Assembly (NCBI RefSeq): GCF_037076525.1
Contig: NZ_AP029018.1
Span: 434,001 to 498,000 of the forward strand
Length of the DNA stretch: 64,000 nt
DNA from: Selenomonas sp. TAMA-11512
GTDB lineage: Bacteria > Bacillota > Negativicutes > Selenomonadales > Selenomonadaceae
Reading direction: 5' to 3'
In this document: one piece after another, positions 49,125-57,768 of the stretch
Numbering within the stretch: the stretch's first letter is position 1
How the letters are laid out: each line of letters opens with the position of its first letter
Translations under genes and position numbers: made by a program
Notes under the pieces: model-generated
The model's database searches: none
What the model was told of the DNA's origin: nothing
The model's input: only the letters and a program-made list of their open reading frames with translations

Positions 49125-49877
49125 ATGCATGTATCGGTGCTCTCCAGCGGAAGCAAGGGGAACGCGACGTATATCGAATTGGACGGCACACGCCTTTTAA
49201 TTGATGCGGGCATCAGCGCGCGTCGTATCGACATGGCGCTCAGAGAACTCGGAACGAGTGCGCAGGCGCTGGACGGCGTCCTGCTTACACATGAGCATGC
49301 GGACCACGTCAAAGGGCTTGAAATGCTCTTAAAAAAATATCGGCTGCCGCTTTTTTCGAGGCAGGGGACGCTGGCATGTCTCAAGGGTGATTTCTCTCAT
49401 GCGTGTATCCATCCCATTGAGGAATCGCTGGAGGTGGGGGGCGTGCGCATCGATTGCTTCAATATTCCCCACGATGCCGCAGATCCGGTGGGTTTCCGCC
49501 TCTCGGGAAGCGAGCGCTGCACGGTGGCGACGGATCTCGGATTTGTTACAAGCAGCGTGCAGGAGGCGATTGACGGGAGCGACGTGCTTATCTTGGAGGC
49601 AAATCACGATACGAAGCTCCTGAAGCAGGGACGTTATCCGTGGCCGCTGAAGCAGCGTGTCCTGTCGAATCGGGGGCACCTGTCGAATGACGATGCGGGA
49701 TGGGCGCTGGCAAGGCTCAGGAAAAAGCCGCGCTCGACGATCTTGGCGCACTTGTCGGAAGAGAATAATATCCCTGCTGTCGCCAGGGAATCGGTGGAGA
49801 CGATTCTGGCTCGCGCGGGCATTGAAAACATAGAGTTGACGCTTGCAAAGCAGGATGCAGTTGTGACGGTATCTTGA
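49125..49877 (+). CDS. walJ: MBL-fold hydrolase WalJ (YycJ)
   Basis: Metallo-beta-lactamase fold nuclease-type protein associated with the walRK operon and cell-wall/DNA-replication coordination. The metal ligands lie in THEHADH (55-61); further elements are ISARRIDMALRELG, FNIPHDAADPVGF and VLILEANHD. Length 250 is normal. In many Firmicutes walJ is followed by htrA and rlmH as here, though the walRK genes are not in the window. Confidence 0.92.
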   Translation: MHVSVLSSGSKGNATYIELDGTRLLIDAGISARRIDMALRELGTSAQALDGVLLTHEHADHVKGLEMLLKKYRLPLFSRQGTLACLKGDFSHACIHPIEESLEVGGVRIDCFNIPHDAADPVGFRLSGSERCTVATDLGFVTSSVQEAIDGSDVLILEANHDTKLLKQGRYPWPLKQRVLSNRGHLSNDDAGWALARLRKKPRSTILAHLSEENNIPAVARESVETILARAGIENIELTLAKQDAVVTVS

Positions 49878-49890
49878 GGAGGAGAACAGG

Positions 49891-51000
49891 ATGAAGTCGT
49901 TTAACAGACAAAAGAAAATGATATCCGGCGTGGTGGGATCGCTCTTTATCGGAGCCGTACTCATTGCGGGATGCTCAGCGAGCGGTACGCCGAGTCGGGA
50001 GTCGGTGAATCCGGATATCAAGGTTGAGCAGGCTGCAAGCCAAAAGCCGCTCTCGGATGCGCGCAATACGCCTGCCGTCCATGCGGCCCGTACGGTAGGG
50101 CCTGCAGTCGTAGGCATTTCAAATAAGGCAATCGCGCGCGACTGGTTTAATATGCCGATAGAGCGTGAAGGCGTAGGATCCGGCGTCATCTTTAAGAGCG
50201 ACGGCTATATCGTGACGAACAATCACGTCATTGAGGGAGCCAAGGAAATTACGGTCTCGCTCCCGGACGGCCGCACATTTAAAGGAGAGGTAGTCGGCGC
50301 GGATGCGCTGACGGATATCGCTGTCGTCAAGGTGAATGCAAAGGATCTGCCGACGGCTTCGTTCGGCAATTCTGACGATCTGGTGGTCGGGGAACCCGCC
50401 ATTGCGATTGGCAATCCCATGGGATTGGAATTCCAGGGGACTGTTACGTCAGGTGTCATCAGTGCCCTGAACCGCACATTGGACATCACAGAGCGCCGAC
50501 TGAAGCTCATTCAGACGGATGCCGCGATCAGCCCCGGCAATTCCGGCGGAGCGCTTGTCAACGCGGACGGCGAGGTCATCGGCATCAACAGCATCAAGAT
50601 TGCCGCTAACGGCGTAGAGGGCCTTGCTTTTGCCATCCCCATCAATACGGTGCAGCAGATCATCGAGCAGCTGCTGGAAAAGGGGTATGTTGTCCGTCCG
50701 TATCTCGGTGTCGGCGTGTTTGACAAGGAATCCGCGCTTCGTGCCGGCTATGAGCTCCACGCGGAGAAGGGCGTGTTTGTCGCGAACCTGACGCTCGGAG
50801 GACCTGCGGATAAGGCGGGGATACGCCGCGGAGATATCATTCTGAAGATTGACGGCAATGAAACGGACACCGTGGCCGATCTTCGCGCCGCTGTCGCAAA
50901 GAAAAATGTGGGTGATAAGGTCGATGTGGAAATCGAGCGCAACGGCTCCAAGGAAAAGCTTCGAGTGACACTTGAGGAGCTGCCGCAGGAGTCTCGATGA
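49891..51000 (+). CDS. htrA: HtrA/DegP-type serine protease, predicted lipoprotein
   Basis: Envelope quality-control protease. The trypsin-like triad is His112 (TNNHVIE), Asp142 (LTDIAVV) and Ser218 (SPGNSGG). One C-terminal PDZ domain (VRPYLGVGVFDKES, GPADKAGIRRGDIILKIDG). The N-terminus has a lipobox LIAGC (Cys28), so it is probably lipid-anchored rather than anchored by an uncleaved helix as in most Firmicutes HtrA. GAGGAG precedes the ATG. The stop overlaps rlmH by four bases. Confidence 0.94.
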   Translation: MKSFNRQKKMISGVVGSLFIGAVLIAGCSASGTPSRESVNPDIKVEQAASQKPLSDARNTPAVHAARTVGPAVVGISNKAIARDWFNMPIEREGVGSGVIFKSDGYIVTNNHVIEGAKEITVSLPDGRTFKGEVVGADALTDIAVVKVNAKDLPTASFGNSDDLVVGEPAIAIGNPMGLEFQGTVTSGVISALNRTLDITERRLKLIQTDAAISPGNSGGALVNADGEVIGINSIKIAANGVEGLAFAIPINTVQQIIEQLLEKGYVVRPYLGVGVFDKESALRAGYELHAEKGVFVANLTLGGPADKAGIRRGDIILKIDGNETDTVADLRAAVAKKNVGDKVDVEIERNGSKEKLRVTLEELPQESR

Positions 51001-51476
51001 AAATTACCATTGCAGCTGTGGGGAAACTTAAAGAAGCATACCTTCGTGACGGCGTAGCGGAGTTTCAAAAGCGCATTGCGCCCTTTGCGCAGCTTAATAT
51101 AATAGAGGTAAACGAGGAGAAAATCGGGGAGCATCCTTCGGAAGCGGAGCGCAGGCAGCACTTGTCCAAGGAGGGCGCGCGCCTTTTGGAGCGGCTGCCG
51201 AAGGATGCTCTGCCGATCGCTCTCGATGTGCACGGAGAGATCATTTCCTCGGAAGAGTTGTCGAGACGGATGGATGACTACGCGCTCCACGGAGAGAGCC
51301 ATATCGCATTCATCATCGGCGGTGCCTTCGGCTTAGGCGATAATGTCAGACAAAAGGCGAAGTGGCGGTGGTCATTCTCAAAGCTGACATTTACACATCA
51401 GATGGTGCGATTGCTGCTGACAGAGCAAATCTACCGCGCCTTTAAGATCAGCCGGAATGAAAAATATCATTGGTAA
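50997..51476 (+). CDS. rlmH: 23S rRNA pseudouridine-1915 N3-methyltransferase RlmH
   Basis: SPOUT-class methyltransferase acting on 23S rRNA helix 69. Visible are the N-terminal ITIAAVGKLKEAYLRDG, the AdoMet-binding knot AFIIGGAFGLGDNVRQKAKW, and the C-terminal FTHQMVRLLLTEQIYRAFKI followed by YHW. 159 residues, full length. ATGA overlap with htrA. Confidence 0.97.
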   Translation: MKITIAAVGKLKEAYLRDGVAEFQKRIAPFAQLNIIEVNEEKIGEHPSEAERRQHLSKEGARLLERLPKDALPIALDVHGEIISSEELSRRMDDYALHGESHIAFIIGGAFGLGDNVRQKAKWRWSFSKLTFTHQMVRLLLTEQIYRAFKISRNEKYHW

Positions 51477-51488
51477 GGGGAACGGGAT

Positions 51489-53507
51489 GTGAGATATCAG
51501 GAGCCACGAAAGCATAAGGTTGACCCTGAAAGAGTGAAAAATCGGCGCAGAAAGGTGCGGGACAACCTGCAGCTTCTGGTGGTTTTTATTCTGCTGGGCT
51601 TTGTTCTCACGCTCATTCGATACGGATGGATCCAGCTCGTGCAGGGCGATGAGATGGAGGCGCGTGTCCGCATGCAGGCGGAAGAGGAGTGGACGCTCCA
51701 GTCGCCGCGCGGCGCCATCTTGGATCGCAACGGGAGAGAGCTGGCTGTCAGTACGATGACGAAGTCACTCTTTGTCGATCCCAATCACGTGCGCGATGCC
51801 GAGCTGCTGGCATCAAGGCTGGCGCCGTTGATCGGCCTCACGGAGCAGGAGATCCTGGAGGATATCCGCGTGGGCGGCGGCTTTGTATGGGTCAAGCGGC
51901 GCATGGAGCCGGACGAGACCAAGGCGGTCAAGCGGATGATTGATGAAAATGAATACTGGGACTGTCTCGGTTTTCGGGATGAGGCGAAGCGCTATTATCC
52001 CAACGATATGCTGGCGGCCAATGTGCTCGGCTTCGTCGGGACGGACGATAAGGGACTCGACGGCGTTGAGCAGCAGTTTGACAGCCTCATCAAGGGCGTG
52101 GCGGAGGAAAGTGCGGTCATGACGGATGTCGGAAGCCGCCCCATTTTGGAGTCGCTCTTTCATCGGCAGAAGTATACCGGTGACGAGTGCAAGGTTGTCC
52201 GGCTTACCCTTGACAGCAACATCCAGTTCATCCTTGAGCAGGAGATGGACAAGGCGATGGCGGAGCATGCGCCACAACATGCCCTGGCGATCGTCATGAA
52301 CCCGAAGACGGGCGAGATTTTGGGGATGGGGATGCGCCCTTCGTACAATCCGAATGCGTTTGCCAAATACCCGAATCATACTTGGAAAAACATCGCTGTA
52401 TCGACCATCTATGAGCCCGGCTCCACCTTTAAGGCGGTCGTCGCTTCGGCGGCCTTGGCGGAGGGGCTTGTCACGCCGAATCAGACATACGTCGATCCCG
52501 GCTACGTCATGGTTTCCGGGAGGAAGATTCAAAACTGGAACGGAGAGAGCAACGGCACGGTCACGTTCACGGATATCGTAAAGAATTCGCTGAACACCGG
52601 CTTTGCACAGGTGGGGCTGCGCTTGGGCGCGGAGCTTTTGACAAAGTACGCGAAGCTCTTCGGGTTCGGAGAGCTTACGGGGATAGAACTTCCCGGAGAG
52701 GAGAGCGGGCTTCTCTTCAAGCCGCAGGACATGTATGATTCCGACATTGCGACGATGGCCATCGGACAGAGCATCGCCGTTACGCCGATACAGCTCATCA
52801 CGGCGATGGCGGCGATCGCCAACGACGGCGTGCTGCTGCGGCCGCACATTATCAAATCAATACAGAATGCGGACGGATCCGTCTACATGGAGTCGAGAAG
52901 AGATGAGGTGCGGCAGGCAATTGATGCCGTGACGGACAAGACGGTCATAGGGCTCCTGGAGCAGGTCGTTACAACGGGCGGCGGACAAAAAGCGCAGGTC
53001 AAGGGGTATCGGATTGCCGGCAAGACGGGTACGGCGGAGAAGATCCGGCAGGACGGCGTCGGCTATATGAACGGGCATTATATTGCCTCTTTCTGCGGAT
53101 TTGCCCCCGTCGAAGATCCGCAGGTGGTTGTTCTCGTTGTCATCGACGATCCGTCCGGACTCTTTTATGGAGGTCAGGTCGCGGCCCCGATTGCCTCGTC
53201 GATTTTCTCGCAGGTACTGCGCTACATGGAGGTCGAGCCGTCGAGTGACGCCTTTGCCGAGACGGAGCTGCAGAATGCGAAGCCTCTGCCGATACCGCCG
53301 AAGCCGAGGATGCCGACGAATGTGCCGGAAGGCAAGGTCGTCATGCCGGATCTCACCGGACTGACGATACGAGAGGCGGCGGATAAGCTGGCGGAGATTT
53401 CCATCACGCTTGAGGTGAAGGGCTCCGGCAAGGCGACGTATCAGAGCGTGCCGCCATACAGCATTGTCGATCCCGGCAGCGCCGTTGCCGTCGAATTCAC
53501 GCCGTAA
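51489..53507 (+). CDS. Class B penicillin-binding protein with PASTA domain
   Basis: Peptidoglycan transpeptidase of the FtsI/SpoVD type. One N-terminal membrane helix (LLVVFILLGFVLTLIRYGWI), a dimerisation domain with SPRGAILDRNGRELAVST, then the catalytic domain: Ser312 in STFK, SLN (367-369) and KTG (512-514). The C-terminus has one PASTA domain (VVMPDLTGLTIREAADKLAE). The start is GTG 51489 after AAGGGGAACGG. Whether it serves septation or another site cannot be decided; no mur or fts genes are adjacent. Confidence 0.92.
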   Translation: MRYQEPRKHKVDPERVKNRRRKVRDNLQLLVVFILLGFVLTLIRYGWIQLVQGDEMEARVRMQAEEEWTLQSPRGAILDRNGRELAVSTMTKSLFVDPNHVRDAELLASRLAPLIGLTEQEILEDIRVGGGFVWVKRRMEPDETKAVKRMIDENEYWDCLGFRDEAKRYYPNDMLAANVLGFVGTDDKGLDGVEQQFDSLIKGVAEESAVMTDVGSRPILESLFHRQKYTGDECKVVRLTLDSNIQFILEQEMDKAMAEHAPQHALAIVMNPKTGEILGMGMRPSYNPNAFAKYPNHTWKNIAVSTIYEPGSTFKAVVASAALAEGLVTPNQTYVDPGYVMVSGRKIQNWNGESNGTVTFTDIVKNSLNTGFAQVGLRLGAELLTKYAKLFGFGELTGIELPGEESGLLFKPQDMYDSDIATMAIGQSIAVTPIQLITAMAAIANDGVLLRPHIIKSIQNADGSVYMESRRDEVRQAIDAVTDKTVIGLLEQVVTTGGGQKAQVKGYRIAGKTGTAEKIRQDGVGYMNGHYIASFCGFAPVEDPQVVVLVVIDDPSGLFYGGQVAAPIASSIFSQVLRYMEVEPSSDAFAETELQNAKPLPIPPKPRMPTNVPEGKVVMPDLTGLTIREAADKLAEISITLEVKGSGKATYQSVPPYSIVDPGSAVAVEFTP

Positions 53508-53513
53508 AATTTT

Positions 53514-53555
53514 TGAAATTCGCCTCTTTACAAGGGGCGGATTTCTTGGTATAAT
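53514..53555 (+). promoter_or_regulatory. Terminator of the PBP gene overlapping the tRNA promoter
   Basis: AAATTCGCCTCTT and AAGGGGCGGATTT form a hairpin followed by CTT. The same bases hold TTTACA (53527-53532) and an extended TGGTATAAT with TATAAT at 53550-53555 (17-base spacer), placed to transcribe the tRNA cluster. Confidence 0.7.
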
Positions 53556-53594
53556 ATCATTCTGTCAGTTAGTGCTGTGCACGGACTGAGATAT

Positions 53595-53670
<76 letters not shown>

Positions 53671-53674
53671 AAGT

Positions 53675-53759
53675 GGGTAGGTGCCCGAGTGGTTAAAGGG
53701 AACGGACTGTAAATCCGTCGCCGTAGGCTACGATGGTTCGAATCCATCCCTGCCCACCA
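53675..53759 (+). tRNA. tRNA-Tyr (GTA)
   Basis: 85 bases with a long variable arm, acceptor GGGTAGG/CCTGCCC, anticodon GTA in CTGTAAA, encoded CCA. Confidence 0.95.
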
Positions 53760-53783
53760 TTTTTTATGAAAATCCGATATCAT

Positions 53784-53859
<76 letters not shown>

Positions 53860-53870
53860 TGATGGAAGTG

Positions 53871-53945
53871 CTGATATAGCTCAGTCGGTAGAGCGTATCC
53901 TTGGTAAGGATAAGGTCACCGGTTCAATCCCGGTTATCAGCTCCA
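53871..53945 (+). tRNA. tRNA-Thr (GGT)
   Basis: 75 bases, acceptor GCTGATA/TATCAGC, anticodon loop TTGGTAA (GGT), encoded CCA. Confidence 0.95.
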
Positions 53946-53951
53946 TATATA

Positions 53952-54028
53952 GGCGGCGTAGCTCAGCTGGCTAGAGCATTCGGTTCATACCCGGAGTGTC
54001 AGGAGTTCAAGTCTCTTCGCCGCCACCA
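53952..54028 (+). tRNA. Elongator tRNA-Met (CAT)
   Basis: 77 bases, acceptor GGCGGCG/CGCCGCC, anticodon loop TTCATAC. The anticodon stem lacks the GGG/CCC run, as expected for an elongator. Confidence 0.93.
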
Positions 54029-54041
54029 AAACAGTCGGCTC

Positions 54042-54072
54042 AACCTCCATTGCGAAGGCAATGGAGGTTTTC
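54042..54072 (+). terminator. Terminator of the tRNA cluster
   Basis: AACCTCCATTGC and GCAATGGAGGTT form a perfect 12-base stem, with TTTT at the end. Confidence 0.92.
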
Positions 54073-54105
54073 AATTGGAAGCTTTGCGGCCCCCATATAT
54101 TTTTC

Positions 54106-54134
54106 TTGACACGCATGGACTCTTATGCTAGATT
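54106..54134 (+). promoter_or_regulatory. Promoter of rpmG-secE-nusG
   Basis: TTGACA at 54106-54111 and TAGATT at 54129-54134, 17-base spacer, 35 bases before rpmG. Confidence 0.75.
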
Positions 54135-54168
54135 ATATTGGTGACATTATGGAAGGGGTGCAAAAACG

Positions 54169-54318
54169 ATGCGTAACGCTGTTACTTTGGCCTGCACGGT
54201 CTGCAAGAATCGCAACTACCAGACCAATAAGAACAAGAAGAACAATCCGGACAGGCTTGAGTTCAACAAATATTGCAAATTCTGCAAGAAGCATACGCCG
54301 CACAAGGAAACGAAATAA
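54169..54318 (+). CDS. rpmG: 50S ribosomal protein L33
   Basis: 49 residues: [19 protein letters not shown] and [16 protein letters not shown]. The two CXXC pairs mark the zinc-binding (C+) form. Start ATG 54169 after GGAAGGGGTG. Followed by secE and nusG, the standard arrangement. Confidence 0.95.
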   Translation: MRNAVTLACTVCKNRNYQTNKNKKNNPDRLEFNKYCKFCKKHTPHKETK

Positions 54319-54350
54319 GCCGAGTGGTGTAGATACGGGGTGTGTTCACT

Positions 54351-54557
54351 TTGACAGAAGAGAAGTCATCAGAGAGCTTTAATCTCTTCAAGTTTCTTGG
54401 AGACGTCAAAGCCGAGCTGAAGAAGGTGACATGGCCGACGAAAAAGGAGCTTGTCACCTATACGGGAGTCACAGGCATCGCGGTCGTCATTGTCTGCGCT
54501 CTCGTCTGGATTTGTGATACGATCTTTGCCAGATTGTTTCAGCTCATCCTGCGGTAA
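54351..54557 (+). CDS. secE: Preprotein translocase subunit SecE
   Basis: Small SecYEG subunit with one membrane helix (TGIAVVIVCALVWICDTIFA) preceded by the conserved amphipathic helix and KAELKKVTWPTKKELV. TTG 54351 lies eight bases after ACGGGGTG; GTG 54342 overlaps that site and is less likely. 68 residues. Confidence 0.92.
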   Translation: MTEEKSSESFNLFKFLGDVKAELKKVTWPTKKELVTYTGVTGIAVVIVCALVWICDTIFARLFQLILR

Positions 54558-54607
54558 TCACAAAATACTGGACTGAGGAGGTGAGGGACGCAGCCGCGTT
54601 CCTGAGG

Positions 54608-55156
54608 ATGGAAGCAGAAAAGAGATGGTATGTCATACATACCTATTCCGGCTACGAGAACAAGGTCAAGGCAAATCTCGAGTCTCGCGTGCACAGCATG
54701 GGCATGGAGGATGCGATTTTCAACATCGTCGTGCCGATGGAAGACGAAACCGAGATCAAAGACGGCAAGTCGAAGACGGTCAAGAAAAAGGTCTTCCCCG
54801 GCTATGCGCTGGTTGAGATGATTGTCAACGACCGCTCCTGGTACGTTGTTCGCAATACGCCTGGTGTTACGGGCTTTGTCGGCTCGGGCACGAAGCCCAT
54901 CCCCCTCACCGATGAAGAAGTCAAGCGCATCCTGGGGTCTCGGACGGAAGACGGCGATGCTGCCGAGCGTCCCGCCGTCGTACAGATAGATGTCGAGATT
55001 GGGCAGGCCGTACGCATCAAATCGGGCGCGTTCGAGAACTTTGAGGCGACTGTCTCGGAAACCGATCCGGAGCATGGAAAGCTCAAGGTGCTTGTGGATA
55101 TGTTTGGCAGAGAGACCTCGGTCGAGATCGACTACGGTCAAGTAGAAAAGGTATGA
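54608..55156 (+). CDS. nusG: Transcription termination/antitermination factor NusG
   Basis: NGN domain (KRWYVIHTYSGYENKVKANL, FPGYALVEMIVNDRSWYVVR) and C-terminal KOW domain (GQAVRIKSGAFENFEATVSE). It couples RNA polymerase to ribosomes or Rho. ATG 54608 begins the conserved sequence, but its SD (GAGG) is too close; a GTG at 54581 in frame, lying in GAGGAGGTGAGG, would add nine residues, so the true start is uncertain. Confidence 0.95.
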   Translation: MEAEKRWYVIHTYSGYENKVKANLESRVHSMGMEDAIFNIVVPMEDETEIKDGKSKTVKKKVFPGYALVEMIVNDRSWYVVRNTPGVTGFVGSGTKPIPLTDEEVKRILGSRTEDGDAAERPAVVQIDVEIGQAVRIKSGAFENFEATVSETDPEHGKLKVLVDMFGRETSVEIDYGQVEKV

Positions 55157-55193
55157 CTCTCATAAAATATCTCTGTAAGGAGGTGTAAGCAAG

Positions 55194-55619
55194 ATGGCAA
55201 AGAAAGTCGCTAAAATGGTCAAGCTTCAAGTTCAGGCGGGTAAGGCTACGCCGGCTCCACCGGTTGGTCCTGCACTTGGTCAGGCCGGTGTCAATATCAT
55301 GGCGTTTGTCAAGGAATTCAACGAGCGCACAGCAAAGCAGGTCGGTCTCATCATTCCGGTTGAGATTACCGTCTTTGAGGATCGTTCGTTTACCTTCATC
55401 ACGAAGACTCCTCCGGCAGCCGTTCTTCTCAAGAAGGCCGCAGGTATCGAGAAGGCTTCCGGTGAGCCGAACAAGAACAAGGTCGCTAAGGTTCCGCGCG
55501 CAAAGGCTCGCGAAATCGCAGAGTCCAAGATGGCTGACCTCAACGCTGCAGATATTGAGGCCGCTACTCGCATGATCGAGGGCACGGCTCGCAGCATGGG
55601 TATCGAGATCACCGACTGA
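55194..55619 (+). CDS. rplK: 50S ribosomal protein L11
   Basis: Part of the GTPase-associated centre. [20 protein letters not shown] and [20 protein letters not shown] are the L11 signature. 141 residues, AGGAGGTG upstream. Confidence 0.98.
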   Translation: MAKKVAKMVKLQVQAGKATPAPPVGPALGQAGVNIMAFVKEFNERTAKQVGLIIPVEITVFEDRSFTFITKTPPAAVLLKKAAGIEKASGEPNKNKVAKVPRAKAREIAESKMADLNAADIEAATRMIEGTARSMGIEITD

Positions 55620-55680
55620 TCGTCGCGTGATTTTGGTGGGAGACGATTCTCGTCGCAAGTACCACGTAAAGGAGATAAAA

Positions 55681-56367
55681 ATGGCAAAACCAGGTAAGAA
55701 ATACCAGGACGCTGCAAAGCTCATCGAGGCGGATAAGCTCTACAGTGTCGACGAGGCTATGGAACTCGTCAAGAAGACCGCAACGGCAAAGTTCGATGAG
55801 ACCATCGAGCTCCACGTCCGTCTGGGTGTTGACCCGAAGTACGCTGACCAGCAGGTCAGAGGTGCGATCGTTCTGCCGCACGGCACAGGCAAGTCGGCTC
55901 GCGTGCTCGTCTTTGCCAAGGGCGAAAAGGTCAAAGAAGCGGAAGATGCCGGTGCAGATCACGTCGGCTCCGACGATATCGTGACCAAGATTCAGGGCGG
56001 CTGGTTCGACTTTGATGTCGCCGTCGCAACGCCTGACATGATGGGAACGGTCGGTCGTCTCGGTAAGGTGCTCGGTCCTCGCGGACTCATGCCGAACCCG
56101 AAGCTCGGTACCGTTACGATGGATCTCGCGAAGGCTATCAGCGAAATCAAAGCAGGTAAGGTTGAATACCGTACCGATAAGGCCGGTAATATCCATGTGC
56201 CGATCGGTAAGGCTTCCTTTGAGGCTTCCAAGCTTGCGGACAACATGAAGGCTCTCATGGATACGCTCATTCGTGTTCGTCCGGCAGCGGCAAAGGGACA
56301 GTATGTCAAGTCCATCACCGTCGTATCGACGATGGGCCCCGGCGTCCCCATTGCACCCCAGGCATAA
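55681..56367 (+). CDS. rplA: 50S ribosomal protein L1
   Basis: L1 stalk protein and, in many bacteria, translational repressor of its own operon. [16 protein letters not shown], then [20 protein letters not shown], the L1 signature. ATG 55681 has AAGGAG at the right distance. 228 residues. Confidence 0.98.
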   Translation: MAKPGKKYQDAAKLIEADKLYSVDEAMELVKKTATAKFDETIELHVRLGVDPKYADQQVRGAIVLPHGTGKSARVLVFAKGEKVKEAEDAGADHVGSDDIVTKIQGGWFDFDVAVATPDMMGTVGRLGKVLGPRGLMPNPKLGTVTMDLAKAISEIKAGKVEYRTDKAGNIHVPIGKASFEASKLADNMKALMDTLIRVRPAAAKGQYVKSITVVSTMGPGVPIAPQA

Positions 56368-56399
56368 CCGCAGTCAGCCAATCGGACTGCGCGCAGGTT

Positions 56400-56580
56400 T
56401 GCCTGCTTGGTGTTTTCGTAACACCGCAGGCTTAACCCGGAATTACATATAGGGCTGAAGACAGCAGGCAGATGATATCTTTAAAGCGAAAGCGCCCGCC
56501 GAGGCCGGAGTAAAGGCATTGCCTTGCGGTCTCCGGATGCGTCTTTTCGCCCGGAGACTTTCTTATTTTATTTACGCATG
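56400..56580 (+). promoter_or_regulatory. Ribosomal protein L10 leader
   Basis: The rplA-rplJ gap contains the L10(L12)4 binding-site pattern: GGGCTGAAGACAGCAGGCAG, a TTTAAA stretch, and GCCCGCCGAGG, followed by a stem that ends in CTTTCTTATTTTA. It is expected to let L10-L12 repress its own synthesis. Confidence 0.8.
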
Positions 56581-56597
56581 GAGAGGAGGTGACATGT

Positions 56598-57155
56598 ATG
56601 TCGACAAATCATGTTACTAAGATCAATCCTAAGAAGGAAGCTCTTGTCGCTGATCTCAAAGACAAGCTTACATCTGCGAAGGGTGCGGTTTTCACGAGCT
56701 ACAAGGGGCTGACCGTCGCGCAGGATACGGCGCTTCGCCGCAAGCTGCGCGAGGCGGGGGTAACGTATCATGTTGTAAAGAACACGATGACGAGGCTCGC
56801 CGCGGATCAGGCTGGTCTGGAAGGGCTTGATGAGCATCTTGAAGGGACGACGGCGCTCGCAATCTCCTTTGAAGATGTCATTGCGCCGGCCAAGGCCATC
56901 GAGGATTTCATCAAGGAGAACAAGCTCGAGGACAGCGAAGTCCTGAAGGTCAAGGCCGGTATCGTTGAGGGCAAAGTCATCAACGAGGCTGAAGTCAAGG
57001 CGCTTGCTTCCCTGCCGTCGCGCGAGGTTCTGCTTGCAAAGCTCCTCGGCTCCATGCAGGCTCCTATCTCCGGCACAGTCAATACCCTTCAGGGTATCAT
57101 TCGCAACGCTGTCTATGTATTCGAGGCAGTTCGCCAGCAGAAGGAATCCGCATAA
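56598..57155 (+). CDS. rplJ: 50S ribosomal protein L10
   Basis: Base of the L7/L12 stalk. KGAVFTSYKGLTVAQDTALR and LREAGVTYHVVKNTMTRLA are typical; the C-terminal helix (LQGIIRNAVYVFEAVRQQKE) binds L12 dimers. ATG 56598 lies seven bases after GGAGGTG. 185 residues. Confidence 0.97.
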   Translation: MSTNHVTKINPKKEALVADLKDKLTSAKGAVFTSYKGLTVAQDTALRRKLREAGVTYHVVKNTMTRLAADQAGLEGLDEHLEGTTALAISFEDVIAPAKAIEDFIKENKLEDSEVLKVKAGIVEGKVINEAEVKALASLPSREVLLAKLLGSMQAPISGTVNTLQGIIRNAVYVFEAVRQQKESA

Positions 57156-57219
57156 CGTATCCCGCCGCATAGCGGCATAAATCCGAAATCAAAATGATAA
57201 CCTAATGGAGGTACTGAAA

Positions 57220-57594
57220 ATGACTAAAGAAGAAATCATGAGTGCTATTGAGGGCATGACTGTCCTCGAACTTTCCGAGCTCGTCAAGGCTATGGAGGAG
57301 AAGTTCGGCGTCAGCGCTGCTGCGCCTGTTGCCGTTGCTGCTGCCGGTGCTGCTGCACCTGCTGCCGGTGCTGCTGCTGAGAAGGATTCCTTCGATGTTA
57401 TCCTTGCATCCGCCGGGGACAAGAAGATCAACGTCATCAAGGTTGTCCGTGAGATCACGGGTCTTGGCCTCAAGGAAGCGAAGGAGCTCGTTGACGGCGC
57501 ACCGAAGCCTGTTAAGGAAGGCGCTGCAAAGGCTGAAGCTGAGGAGATCAAGGGCAAGCTCGAGGAAGCCGGCGCAACGGTCGAACTCAAGTAA
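57220..57594 (+). CDS. rplL: 50S ribosomal protein L7/L12
   Basis: Multimeric stalk protein recruiting translation GTPases. N-terminal dimerisation helices, an Ala-rich hinge ([17 protein letters not shown]), and the C-terminal [23 protein letters not shown] 57220 follows ATGGAGG. Unusually, the next genes are not rpoB/rpoC but a terminator and mobile DNA. Confidence 0.98.
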   Translation: MTKEEIMSAIEGMTVLELSELVKAMEEKFGVSAAAPVAVAAAGAAAPAAGAAAEKDSFDVILASAGDKKINVIKVVREITGLGLKEAKELVDGAPKPVKEGAAKAEAEEIKGKLEEAGATVELK

Positions 57595-57640
57595 TTGCAT
57601 CTCTGAAGGAAGGGGCTGTGAAATAACAGCCTCTAATACA

Positions 57641-57683
57641 AAGGCGGTCCGCAAACTCTTTTGAGTCAGCGGACCGCTTTTTG
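57641..57683 (+). terminator. Rho-independent terminator after rplL
   Basis: GCGGTCCGC and GCGGACCGC with a 16-base loop, followed by TTTTTG. A smaller hairpin (GGCTGT/ACAGCC) lies just before it at 57614-57631. Confidence 0.92.
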
Positions 57684-57768
57684 TGGTAAATTTTACTTGC
57701 AATGAAAAATTCAACCACCAACTATTCTAAATCAAAACAAGCAATTTTGCCACTGTTTATTTCAGATT

